The position numbers were made by a program, and so were the translations under genes. 64,000 bases of DNA from Turnera subulata (taxonomy: Eukaryota > Streptophyta > Magnoliopsida > Malpighiales > Passifloraceae), in assembly GCA_028386065.3 (NCBI GenBank), contig JAKUCV010001087.1, forward strand, positions 53,024-117,023, in the 5' to 3' direction. Positions 24,487-32,961 of the stretch are shown piece by piece. Position 1 is the stretch's first letter; every line of letters begins with the position of its first letter. The notes beneath the pieces were generated by a model. That model worked only from the letters and a program-made list of their open reading frames with translations. It was not told the origin of the DNA and made no database searches.

Positions 24487-24744
24487 ATGGCCACATCCAA
24501 GAATATGGTAGCTCCCTTGTGCTTGCTGATGGTCCTCGTTTTCGGTCTAATGGCACAATCTGATGGGCAGCAGGATGATGTGTGTGCAGGAGTTCCTCGC
24601 CCACCTCCAGAGAGCATTCCTTGTGCATTCAACTGCCTCATTCCTCGACCTGTCTGTGGAGCTGACGGAGTCACCTACACCTGCGGATGTGAGGACGCCT
24701 TCTGCCGTGGTGTTTTTGATATTGTTAAGGAAGGAAAGTGCTAA
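24487..24744 (+). CDS. Secreted Kazal-type protease inhibitor, copy A
   Basis: Single exon, 85 aa. An N-terminal signal peptide (about 26 residues, hydrophobic LCLLMVLVFGLMAQ) is followed by a mature peptide with eight Cys. The Kazal hallmark is PVCGADGVTYTCGC. The canonical Cys3-x10-Cys4 spacing is met by the second Cys of TCGC, so the first is an extra, plant-type Cys. The C5-C6 loop is short (11 residues). The residue two after Cys2, usually P1 of the inhibitory loop, is Ile (NC-L-I). Closest to copy B, sharing the PRPPPES/EIPC segment. Inhibitory activity is inferred from family only. Confidence 0.8.
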   Translation: MATSKNMVAPLCLLMVLVFGLMAQSDGQQDDVCAGVPRPPPESIPCAFNCLIPRPVCGADGVTYTCGCEDAFCRGVFDIVKEGKC

Positions 24745-26308
24745 TCCAGCACTTCTTTCGGTCCCATAATTATGTAGTTAATGTACCTCTGCCTTAATTA
24801 GTCCCGCTCACCCTTCTCTTGTAGTTTCTCTATAGGCTGTTGCTAGTTTTTTCCTATTGGCATTCACTTATATGCTGGATCAAGTTGTTGTCTTTAATTG
24901 GATCTGTATTAAACTTCGCTGTATGGAATAACTGAGCGGATTACTACTAAATAAAGAGGCGGAAAGTCTTTTCGAGTAAATATATCCAAGCAAAATTTCA
25001 GAAAGGTAAATAACATGGTTTTTATGGAAACGTATGAAAAGGTACTACATTTGTTTCTTTGCGTTGCTTGGGAGGATGCTTTAACTTTTTGGTCTAAGAA
25101 TTTGATACTATGAATAAGAAGGAAGTTGAAAATTGGAAACTGGAAGAATGTCAGTGGGCTAACAGGTGTTACACTTACAAAGGAGATATATTTCCAATTA
25201 CTTGTTAATATTTATTTCTATGCAGTTGGGGAGGTAGACAAAAGTTTAACTGCCCGAGAATTATTTTATGTAATATTAAAAGTTTGAATAAAAAAATAAA
25301 ATCAAGAAGGCCAAATTTACATTATGATAAGGACATACATAAAAAAATAAAAAAAAATCCAGAAGTAGCCCGAAGAATCGTTGTTTCAATATATACAAAA
25401 CAAAAGAAAAGTAAAGCAACATGATGAAGAATTCGTACTATAGAAATTTTGGCCACCAAGTGATATCAATGAAGAGTACACTAATATAGACTATAATGTG
25501 AATATTTATTAAAGGCATTGCTTCGGAACACACACTTCCCACCGAAATCAAATGCAAGAGGATTGGCTCCTAGTCTAGTCTACTAATAATCTAGTCAAAC
25601 ATTATTTCTAAAAAAAATAAAAAAGGTCAAACATTAAATCGGATTATATTTGCGTTTTCAAAATTATACAAATCTTCTTTTAAAAAAGTTTACACGAATC
25701 TTCTTTAAAAAATTGTACATATATATATATAGTCAACTTCTACTAGTTTGGTTAATTATCATGAGGATTTTTCTATTACTCATGGTCGGCGACATTATCT
25801 AAACCAAGAGATGTCTAAACTTAGAGTTAGAAGTTATTACAGTTAACCTGGTGGGTTTGGATGAGGTAGTTGAAGTGTTCTAACTTAACCAAGACGTTTT
25901 GAGTTTAAGTTTTAAAGATGTAGTATTATAGGAGTCTAGCTTTGCCAACTTCATAGTTCTTAATTATCATGTTTTAATCCAAATATTCAGTCTGGTTGTT
26001 GTTTAAGGTGCGCAAACTTGCAACGATGTTATTACAGTTACCTTAAGAAACATGCCAATGTCCTAATCAAGGCAGCCACTGGAAAATTTCTTCATGGTTG
26101 CTTGTCAAAATAATCGATCACCAACATTTTGTTGAAGATATCAACGCCGTCGGGCGATAAGCCACGTTTCCCCTCGCTGACTGTACATATATTTCTTCAT
26201 GCCTAGCTAATTAATGCCCACTTCCCTACGGCTCCTGCTGCCTCATACCTATATATTGGTGCCCACTTCCCCACAAACCAGCACAAAGCATCCTAGCTTC
26301 CCTCTCCT
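24745..26308. other. Intergenic between Kazal A and B
   Basis: AT-rich, with several A runs and a (TA)n stretch near 25717. No gene is supported. Segment 25855-25965 has weak tRNA-like A/B-box resemblance but not enough to call a SINE. Confidence 0.4.
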
Positions 26309-26315
26309 TATATAT
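26309..26315 (+). promoter_or_regulatory. TATA box of Kazal copy B
   Basis: TATATAT about 66 bp before the ATG at 26381, preceded by CCTCTCCT; a plausible core promoter giving a leader of some 35-40 nt. Confidence 0.45.
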
Positions 26316-26380
26316 CCAATACAAAGAAATTAAGCCCTTTTAATTGTCTGTATAGGTTTTCATCTTTGTACACACACATT

Positions 26381-26638
26381 ATGGCCAAGAAAAATATTAT
26401 GGCTTCCTTGTTCGCTATTGCCCTTGTCTTTGGCCTCTGCCTGACGGCGGCGAAATCTCAGGGTTATGAGGATGTGTGCGCGGGAGTGGAACGCCCTCCA
26501 CCGGAGGAAATTCCATGCACCATCAACTGCCTGGTTGCGGACCCTGTTTGTGGCAGTGACGGTGTCACCTACACCTGCGGTTGCATCGATGCTTTCTGCC
26601 ACGGCGTTGATCGTGTGGTCAAGAAAGGGGAGTGCTAA
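26381..26638 (+). CDS. Secreted Kazal-type protease inhibitor, copy B
   Basis: Single exon, 85 aa. Signal peptide of about 27 residues (ASLFAIALVFGLCLTAA), then an eight-Cys mature peptide with PVCGSDGVTYTCGC. The predicted P1 position is Val (NC-L-V). It shares the ERPPPEEIPC block with copy A. An alternative in-frame upstream TTG is disregarded; the ATG at 26381 gives a normal signal peptide. Confidence 0.8.
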   Translation: MAKKNIMASLFAIALVFGLCLTAAKSQGYEDVCAGVERPPPEEIPCTINCLVADPVCGSDGVTYTCGCIDAFCHGVDRVVKKGEC

Positions 26639-27077
26639 TTAATTATATATATTGATTGTGATTTTGTATATCATGCTCAGCTGTGCCTGATTTCCCCCAA
26701 TTTGTAATCCCTTGTTTACGTGTTGTGGCCGCTATATAGGCATACATATACGTGTGCCATGCATTAATAATAATATTAAGTGAATAATTACTGAGCAAAT
26801 GTTGATGAATAAAATATTTAAGTTGGTTTGGTTTAATTAAATATATATGATTCGAGATTTGCCAACTCCGTGTGCAACGTGCATTCGGTGTATTTCGTCA
26901 ATCTTGAGGCCATTGTTTAGTAATCAGAAACATAACCATTCACATTAAGCAAGAAGTGCAAAAGTTATACTTATATCTTGAATATAGATCTGTAATTTAG
27001 GAGGACAGCAGTTAAGACCAAAAAGAAAAAGAGTCACCTGGAAAAAAGCAAAGCAACGTGAATGGTTATTTGTATCA
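26639..27077. other. Intergenic between Kazal B and C
   Basis: 3' UTR and AT-rich DNA up to the left edge of the first duplicated unit at about 27078. No gene seen. Confidence 0.4.
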
Positions 27078-27488
27078 GTTGCTTTTGCTTTTAAGCCAAG
27101 AGCTGAACGAAGTGATTCTTGAGTAAATTGGAGAAGAAATTAACAGGAAATAATCATTATATTTTTTATGGACGAATAGCATTTTAGGGAGAGAAATCCA
27201 CCATTTTATCCTCAACCTGAACAGTTTAAATTTTTTTTTTTTTTAAAAAGAATGGACGAATTGCAGAGCCCCATTACATCATTATAATGAATAGCAAGTT
27301 TAGAGTGCTAAACTTCATGACCAAAGAACACAGATACTAGATTTTAAATAAAGGAGGAAAAGAACAGATCTACATTGGTATACACGTCTCCTGGACTCCA
27401 TATATTAAACTCCTGTTTTGGATCCAAATCCGCTGTAATCTCAGTTTTAATATTATCTAATCAAAAACTTAAATAATAGACCAGGGAA

Positions 27489-27502
27489 GTCAGAATTCTG
27501 AC
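27489..27502. promoter_or_regulatory. Perfect 14-bp palindrome GTCAGAATTCTGAC
   Basis: Self-complementary over all 14 bases, about 305 bp before the Kazal C ATG. An identical copy lies before Kazal D at 28882-28895. Could be a dimer-binding site; function is inference. Confidence 0.35.
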
Positions 27503-27646
27503 CCATTATAGAATAAATAATTGTATTAGGTTTTGATCAAGCCGTTTCCGATGACTAAAATCTCTGTATCAATGGACTCAGCAAGTACGGAAACAACGAG
27601 TGTGATTAAAGAAAAAGTGCTGCCTTCATACCATCCTTAATTATCT

Positions 27647-27652
27647 TTGACT
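27647..27652 (+). promoter_or_regulatory. W-box TTGACT before Kazal C
   Basis: Core WRKY-binding motif 157 bp before the ATG, within a block (TCTTTGACTTTTGAGGG) that is unchanged before Kazal D. Confidence 0.4.
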
Positions 27653-27719
27653 TTTGAGGGTTTTAAAATCATCCAGCTCTTTAATTTCATTTTTTTTATA
27701 TAGTAATCCCTTTACTATT

Positions 27720-27728
27720 TATATAAAT
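27720..27728 (+). promoter_or_regulatory. TATA box of Kazal copy C
   Basis: TATATAAAT about 80 bp before the ATG. The corresponding bases before copies D and E have lost this motif. Confidence 0.5.
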
Positions 27729-27808
27729 ATCGATCTTCTCTTCCCCTCAGATCTGAGATCTCCACTGTAATTTATCCTTGGCTTTCAGCTTCAACAACTG
27801 CATGAACA

Positions 27809-28075
27809 ATGGCTGTGTCCAAGAATTTGTCCGGCTTATGGATCATTATGGTCCTAGTGGGGGCATTCGGTCTAATTAGTCAGAGCAGTACTGCACAAGC
27901 GCAGGGAGAGAGGGATTTATGTTGGTTTGTTGCTCCTCCAGGATTTTCCTGCGCGGGCACCATCCCGTGCTTTCCTTCAAGTCCTGTCTGTGGAGTTAAT
28001 GGAGTCACCTACACTTGTGGCTGTCCTGAAGCTGCTTGCGCCGGCGTTCGAGTTGTTAAGCGTGGGCCTTGTTAG
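27809..28075 (+). CDS. Secreted Kazal-type protease inhibitor, copy C
   Basis: Single exon, 88 aa. Signal peptide (LWIIMVLVGAFGLISQ), linker STAQAQGERD, then an eight-Cys domain with PVCGVNGVTYTCGC and the C-terminal RVVKRGPC shared with D. The residue two after Cys2 is Pro (PC-F-P), where D, E and F have Arg; a Pro at P1 would be atypical for an inhibitor, so this copy may be inactive or retargeted. Confidence 0.8.
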   Translation: MAVSKNLSGLWIIMVLVGAFGLISQSSTAQAQGERDLCWFVAPPGFSCAGTIPCFPSSPVCGVNGVTYTCGCPEAACAGVRVVKRGPC

Positions 28076-28486
28076 AATATATATGTTCCTCGATCGTGAG
28101 TGTTTTCCAACATCAACCGTCATATTCTTGTGATCTTATGACCCATCTTGAATTGCCTCCTTTGTTTGGATTTTGTTTTGTGTTTTATGATTAATGTGTT
28201 TTTCCTCTGTGTTGGCTCCTGCATTGTCACTAAACTTGTGGAGGTTGAGGAGTTGCAATGTTAATTCGTGTACTTTTGTGTTATAATTACTGAAAGGTAA
28301 TGAATAAATGAAGATGGGCGGTTAATGTTCGTGTAGATTTACTACTACCTTGACATGCAAGATAAGAGACATTGTTTTGTTTCCTTCTCTCACAATAGTC
28401 GGGCTGCGTCTCAAAGCCTTTCTTTTATAATGCTTGGAAGCAATTAATTAAATTAAATAGATAAACTAAATTTCGCAGCAGATTAG
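28076..28486. other. Kazal C 3' UTR and spacer
   Basis: Contains the block 'aattactgaaag...gaataaa' (about 28287-28310), which also follows copies D and E, so 3' UTRs were duplicated with the genes. It includes possible AATAAA polyadenylation signals. Confidence 0.45.
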
Positions 28487-28881
28487 TTGCTTTTGCTTTT
28501 AAGCCAAGAGCTGAACGAAGTGATTCTTGAAAAAATTAGTGAAGAATATATATGGACGAATAGGGAGAGAAATCCACTATTTTATCCTCAACCTGAACAG
28601 TTTTAAAGTTTTTTGAAAAATGGACGAATAGTAGAGCCCATTACATTATTATAACATTTATTTTGCTCTAGGGTGCTAATTAACTCGAATACCTCCATGA
28701 TCAAAGAACACAAATACTAGATTTTTTTTTCAAAAAAAAAAGAGAGGAAAAGAACAGATCTAAAATGGTATACACGTCTCCTGGACTACTCCATGTATTA
28801 AAAACTCCTGTTGTTCTGGATCTGAGTCCACTGTAATCTCAATTTTATCTTATCAAAAACTTAAATAATAGAGCTACCGAA

Positions 28882-28895
28882 GTCAGAATTCTGAC
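28882..28895. promoter_or_regulatory. Perfect 14-bp palindrome, second copy
   Basis: Same GTCAGAATTCTGAC as at 27489, 274 bp before the Kazal D ATG. Confidence 0.35.
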
Positions 28896-29004
28896 CCATA
28901 ATAGAATAATAATTGTTTTAGGTTATGTTCAAGCCGCTTTCGATGACTAAAATCTTGGACTCAGCATGTACGGAAACAACTAGTACCATCCACCATCCTT
29001 ATCT

Positions 29005-29010
29005 TTGACT
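29005..29010 (+). promoter_or_regulatory. W-box TTGACT before Kazal D
   Basis: 159 bp before the ATG, matching the position in Kazal C (157 bp). Confidence 0.4.
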
Positions 29011-29168
29011 TTTGAGGGTTTTTAAATCATCCTGCTCTTTAGTTGCAATTTTTTTAATAACAATCCCTTTACTATTTATGCAGATATCGATCTTCCCCCT
29101 TAATTAGATCACTGAGATTTCCACTATAATCCATTCTCTTCGCTCTCAACTTCAACAACTGCACTATT

Positions 29169-29453
29169 ATGGCTGTGTCCAAGAATTTGTTCGCTTTATG
29201 CATCGTTATGGTCGTAGTAGTGATCTTGGGTCTAATTAGCCCGAGCACTGCACAAGCACAGGGAGGGAGAGGGAGAGGGAGAGGGACAGGACCTGATTTA
29301 TGTGGGGGTTTTGCTCCTCCAGGAACTTGCACAGGCACGATCCAGTGCTTTCGTGCAGATCCGGTGTGTGGAGCTAATGGAGTCACCTACACCTGTGGTT
29401 GCCCTGAGGCTGCTTGTGCTCGCGTTCGAGTTGTTAAGCGTGGGCCTTGTTAA
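29169..29453 (+). CDS. Secreted Kazal-type protease inhibitor, copy D
   Basis: Single exon, 94 aa, the longest of the small copies. Signal peptide (LCIVMVVVVILGLI), then a Gly-Arg linker GGRGRGRGTG made by expansion of a GGGAGA microsatellite, then an eight-Cys Kazal domain PVCGANGVTYTCGC. The predicted P1 is Arg (QC-F-R), fitting trypsin- or subtilase-type targets. Very close to C and E at the signal peptide and C-terminus. Confidence 0.82.
   Translation: MAVSKNLFALCIVMVVVVILGLISPSTAQAQGGRGRGRGTGPDLCGGFAPPGTCTGTIQCFRADPVCGANGVTYTCGCPEAACARVRVVKRGPC
29261..29286 (+). repeat. In-frame GGGAGA microsatellite in Kazal D
   Basis: About four units of GGGAGA encode the Gly-Arg linker before the inhibitor domain. 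Copy C has only one equivalent unit (GGGAGAGAGG). Confidence 0.75.
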
Positions 29454-30216
29454 TTAGGTTAATTTTCCCAAAAGACTTTCTAAGCCCTGAAAGTTGATTA
29501 TATTACGTTTCTTCGAGAGGTATTTGTATGCCCATCAACGTTCATTTCTTGGCATCATCCGGCCCATCTTTGCCTCGTCTGGTTGGATGTGGTTTTGTGT
29601 TTTATGATTAGTTACTTGGGTTTTGTTTTCGCTCCTGCCTTGCCACTACACCTGTGGAAGTGGAGGAGTTGTCCAGTTGCTATGTTATTTGTAGTTGTGG
29701 AGGTGGAGCTAGTAATTGCTATGCGATCTGTACTTGTGTCGTAATTACTGAAAGATGAATGAATAAACTAAGATGGGATTTTAATATCATGGAGTATGAC
29801 AGACGTTGTGTTGTTCCCACTTAATTTCTATGGTTGACAATTAGAGTGGGTAAATTAAATATTGCAACAGATCAGTTGCTTGAATAATTCACAAGTTCAA
29901 AGTTCAACGGGTCAGTAGGTTGAATGTTAGAAGATAACATAAGATGCTGTTAAAAGCAAACTGGAGTTGAACTCCTAATTGTTTATCAGTAGGTTTTATC
30001 ATCAAACTAAAAGAAAGAAAACTCCCTAGAAAAACAGAAACAGAACTTTTGTTTTGTAATCAACAAAAATAAAACATGAAAAGATGGGGTTTAACTTTTG
30101 ATACAGGTCCATTAAAACAACAGGATGAGCTCAAGTGCTCAACCAATCACAAGGAGGCGCGTTGTTAAAAAAAAGAATAAGCCCTTTCACCAATGAAAAA
30201 CAAAAGAATAAGAAAC
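29454..30216. other. Kazal D 3' UTR and spacer
   Basis: Begins with the shared 3' UTR block, then AT-rich DNA with A runs. Homology to the upstream promoters resumes only at about 30222 ('catgctctttagttgcaatt'). Confidence 0.45.
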
Positions 30217-30383
30217 CAATCATCATGCTCTTTAGTTGCAATTTTTTTTTTTTTTCAATTTAATCACATCCCTTTACTATTTAATTATACAGATATCGAT
30301 CATTTCATTCCCCTTGTATCACTGAGATTTCCACTTGTAATTCATACTCTTCGCTCTCATCTTCAAAATCTGCACTATTATAT

Positions 30384-30638
30384 ATGGCTGTGTCCAAAAA
30401 TTTGTTCGCTTTATTCATTAATGCCATGGTCCTAGTGGTGGTGGTGGTATTCGGTCTGGTTAGCCAGAGCACTGGACGGAGAAGACCAGATTTATGCGAA
30501 GGTTTTCCTCCTCCATGCTCGACCCATTGCTACCGTGATTATCCCGTCTGTGGATCTAATGGAGTCACCTACACTCGTGGTTGCCCCGAGGCTGCTTGTG
30601 CTCGCGTTCGAGTTGTTAAGCCCGGGCCTTGCAATTAA
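30384..30638 (+). CDS. Secreted Kazal-type inhibitor, copy E, with one Cys lost
   Basis: Single exon, 84 aa. Signal peptide (ALFINAMVLVVVVVFGLV) and a short GRRRPD linker. The mature domain has seven Cys rather than eight: TYTCGC has become TYTRGC through TGT to CGT at about 30575. By spacing this is the extra plant-type Cys, not canonical Cys4. It also reads VVKPGPCN in place of VVKRGPC and has a shorter segment between Cys1 and Cys2. The predicted P1 is Arg (HC-Y-R). The frame is intact, so it is either functional with a free Cys or an early pseudogene. Confidence 0.72.
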   Translation: MAVSKNLFALFINAMVLVVVVVFGLVSQSTGRRRPDLCEGFPPPCSTHCYRDYPVCGSNGVTYTRGCPEAACARVRVVKPGPCN

Positions 30639-31455
30639 TTAGATTCCCAAAAGAAGTATTTGCCTGGTCTGCTTGGATTTTGTTTTGCGTTTTCATGATT
30701 AGTTGTGCGTTTGTTGGAGTTGCTATGTTATTTGTACTTTGTGGAGGTGGAGGAGTTGCCATGCAGCCTATGCTGGTACGTATTTGTACTTTGTGTTGTA
30801 ATTATATACTAATTACTGAAAGATGAATGAATAAACTAAGATGGGCTTTTAACATTGGTGTAGATGTACTACCTAGACATGCAAGATCAGTAGCTTGAAT
30901 GTTCTGGAATTGTTTATCAAAAACCTCCCTATAAAAAAACCAAAAACACTTTTGTTTGTTGTAATTAACCAAAAAAAAAAACTTGAACCGAATCATCATT
31001 TGCAAAAGGGGATTCAAAGCCCACAACATTGCCACATTTTAGAGGGTAGCCCAAAAGTTTTGTTAAACGTCATCAACCGACATGTGGCCCAAAAATATGG
31101 GCTTTAACTTTGATGCAGGCCCTTCCTTTATTACAAGATTAAATCGAGTTGAAGTTCTCAAAATTGCGGGTTGCCAGAAAGTTGCCCGTTAAAGCCTCTC
31201 CAATTCCAATCGAGAGCCAAGACAACGACAAAAGTCTTGTTCGAAAACTAGTAAAGAAAAGAACAACGGCATCAGTTCAACGATTATTCTCCGCGTCCAC
31301 CAGACTTTTTCCAGTTAATTGCGATTTTTATATTTCTCTTCTCCCTTCTTATTCTATTACCAAATTTGTTACCCTAACCAGATCAGGGAAAACGAACAAA
31401 AACAATAAAAACCAAATCCGAAGCTTTGGCTCTCTTTCCTTGCCCCAATTTAGCT
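30639..31455. other. Kazal E 3' UTR, spacer, promoter of Kazal F
   Basis: Contains the shared 'aattactgaaagatgaatga' 3' UTR block near 30814. The rest is AT-rich without a supported gene. Confidence 0.4.
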
Positions 31456-31503
31456 AGGGTTAGGGTTACCCTTTAATCCCCAATCCCGTACCTACCCTAA
31501 CCC
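31456..31503. repeat. Telomere-like repeats in inverted arrangement
   Basis: AGGGTTAGGGTTA at 31456-31468 and ACCCTAACCC at 31494-31503 face each other across about 25 bp in the leader of Kazal F. They could act as telo-box-like elements or form a hairpin. Confidence 0.4.
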
Positions 31504-31522
31504 GGAGAAGACCATCTCATCC

Positions 31523-31921
31523 ATGGCAAATTTCTCGACGCGGACCGCGTTTTGTCTCGCCACCATCACAATCTTCGCTTTTTTCTGCTTCCCGGCGGTG
31601 GCGCAACCGGAGAACCGGAATGAGTTGCTGATCCAGCAGGTCACGAACAAAGAAGGCGTCGCCGATGCCTGCGCCGGACTTGCTGCTCCCGCTAAGTGTC
31701 CGGTCAATTGCTTCCGCGCCGATCCCGTCTGCGGTGTCGACGGCGTGACTTACTGGTGCGGTTGCGCCGACGCCACGTGCGCCGGTGTTCGGGTTGCTAA
31801 ATTGGGGGCTTGTGAATTGGGCAACGGCGGTGCCGCTTCGCTTCCTCGCCAGGCGCTCCTATTGGTCCACATCGTTTGGCTTTTCCTGCTCGGGTTTTCG
31901 TTGTTGTTTGGGCTTTTCTAA
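31523..31921 (+). CDS. Kazal-type protease inhibitor, copy F, conserved plant form with C-terminal tail
   Basis: Single exon, 132 aa. Signal peptide, a 20-residue spacer, an eight-Cys Kazal domain (PVCGVDGVTYWCGC, predicted P1 Arg in NC-F-R), a Gly/Ala/Ser-rich linker (GNGGAAS), and a strongly hydrophobic C-terminal segment (ALLLVHIVWLFLLGFSLLF). This end would suit a GPI-anchor signal or a tail membrane anchor. The form resembles what I recall of the conserved Arabidopsis Kazal proteins (At3g61980, At4g01575). It is GC-richer than copies A-E and likely represents the ancestral gene of the cluster. Confidence 0.85.
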   Translation: MANFSTRTAFCLATITIFAFFCFPAVAQPENRNELLIQQVTNKEGVADACAGLAAPAKCPVNCFRADPVCGVDGVTYWCGCADATCAGVRVAKLGACELGNGGAASLPRQALLLVHIVWLFLLGFSLLFGLF

Positions 31922-32961
31922 TTCGAGGGATTCTTTTCTTGTTTCTTGTTCCTGTTTGTACTGACTGATCTGGTGATAGGGTTTACACGGGAATTTCATC
32001 ACTTTCATGTATGTAAAACGAATTCGTGGAATTAATAGAGGATACTGATTCTTTTTGTTATGGTTTGTGGTAATATTGTCCGCTTTGCAATTTCCAGAAC
32101 CTCCACTGTTATTACATCAATTCTCTTGCAAAATTTCATTGGATGAATGAATCAGTATTGCCTTGTGCATACAGCAACTGCAGCAATGCATGTGTAATCT
32201 AATGGTGGGACAAGAAGTATATGGATGTGAGGAATGGAGGAACTGTCCAAACATAAACCTTTGTCATTTAGAAGCTGAGCTTTATAGAAAGATCTGCCTC
32301 TTCGGTACTGGAAAAGGCTGGGCTTAGACCTGCTTCCCAAGTCCAGGCACTCAGCAATCCACTCCAGACGGTGGAAATATCTTGCCTGCAATCAGATAGA
32401 CAAGGCATCGAACATTATGATGTGTTAATTTTCACACGTACGAAACAAACTATTTGAAGTTGGGACGTAAAAGTATTACTGAGTGAGAATGCACCTGCTG
32501 TTTTAAGTCCAATAAACTACAGAATGTGGCGTAGTTGTCAGGCATACGAAACACTAGTTACAGGAAACTTCTACTAAACAATCTTATCAAGTCCAGTCAC
32601 ATCCAGGAACTAAAAATGTGATGGTGCATAGTCAGGGCACAACCTCGATAAAGCTATATAGATAAAGAAAGAACACGTGGTTGTACGCAATGTAATGGCT
32701 TACCTGGAGATCCACAAACTTGGGGACGTTGATTGCTGCACTATGGAACTCCTTGTTACACTCAATTTCAGCCACAAGTCGAACTTCCACGGCCTCATGC
32801 CAGGATGTCAGCTGCTGCATTCACCCATGGCATTTTTGGGTAAGATGCCCCATATGGTGAGTGGAGTTGAGTATAGGGATGTCTCGGAGTTGGATGTTCA
32901 CTTTCAATTCAAAGCTGGCATTGAAGATCCTTGAAGCCAACCTGGTAACAAAAAGGCACCT
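31922..32961. other. Convergent 3' regions of Kazal F and the PPR gene
   Basis: No supported gene. Minus-strand segment 32152-32391 is open but lacks a domain; it could be a 3' UTR exon of the PPR gene. Confidence 0.4.

Larger units (their letters stand above)
27078..28075 (+). repeat. Segmental tandem duplication, unit carrying Kazal C
   Basis: About 1 kb (promoter plus gene) that matches 28487-29453. Shared blocks include 'ttgcttttgcttttaagcca', 'tatcctcaacctgaacagtt' and 'tatacacgtctcctggact', in the same order and with small indels. Confidence 0.8.
28487..29453 (+). repeat. Segmental tandem duplication, unit carrying Kazal D
   Basis: Second copy of the unit at 27078-28075; gene starts are 1360 bp apart. 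Similarity spans promoter, leader and coding region. Confidence 0.8.

Noticed and set aside
25855..25965. Possible SINE with weak A and B boxes
   Set aside because: Boxes too degenerate and no flanking duplication found.
32152..32391. Minus-strand 79-codon frame downstream of the PPR gene
   Set aside because: No domain; more likely 3' UTR. Not called as a gene.
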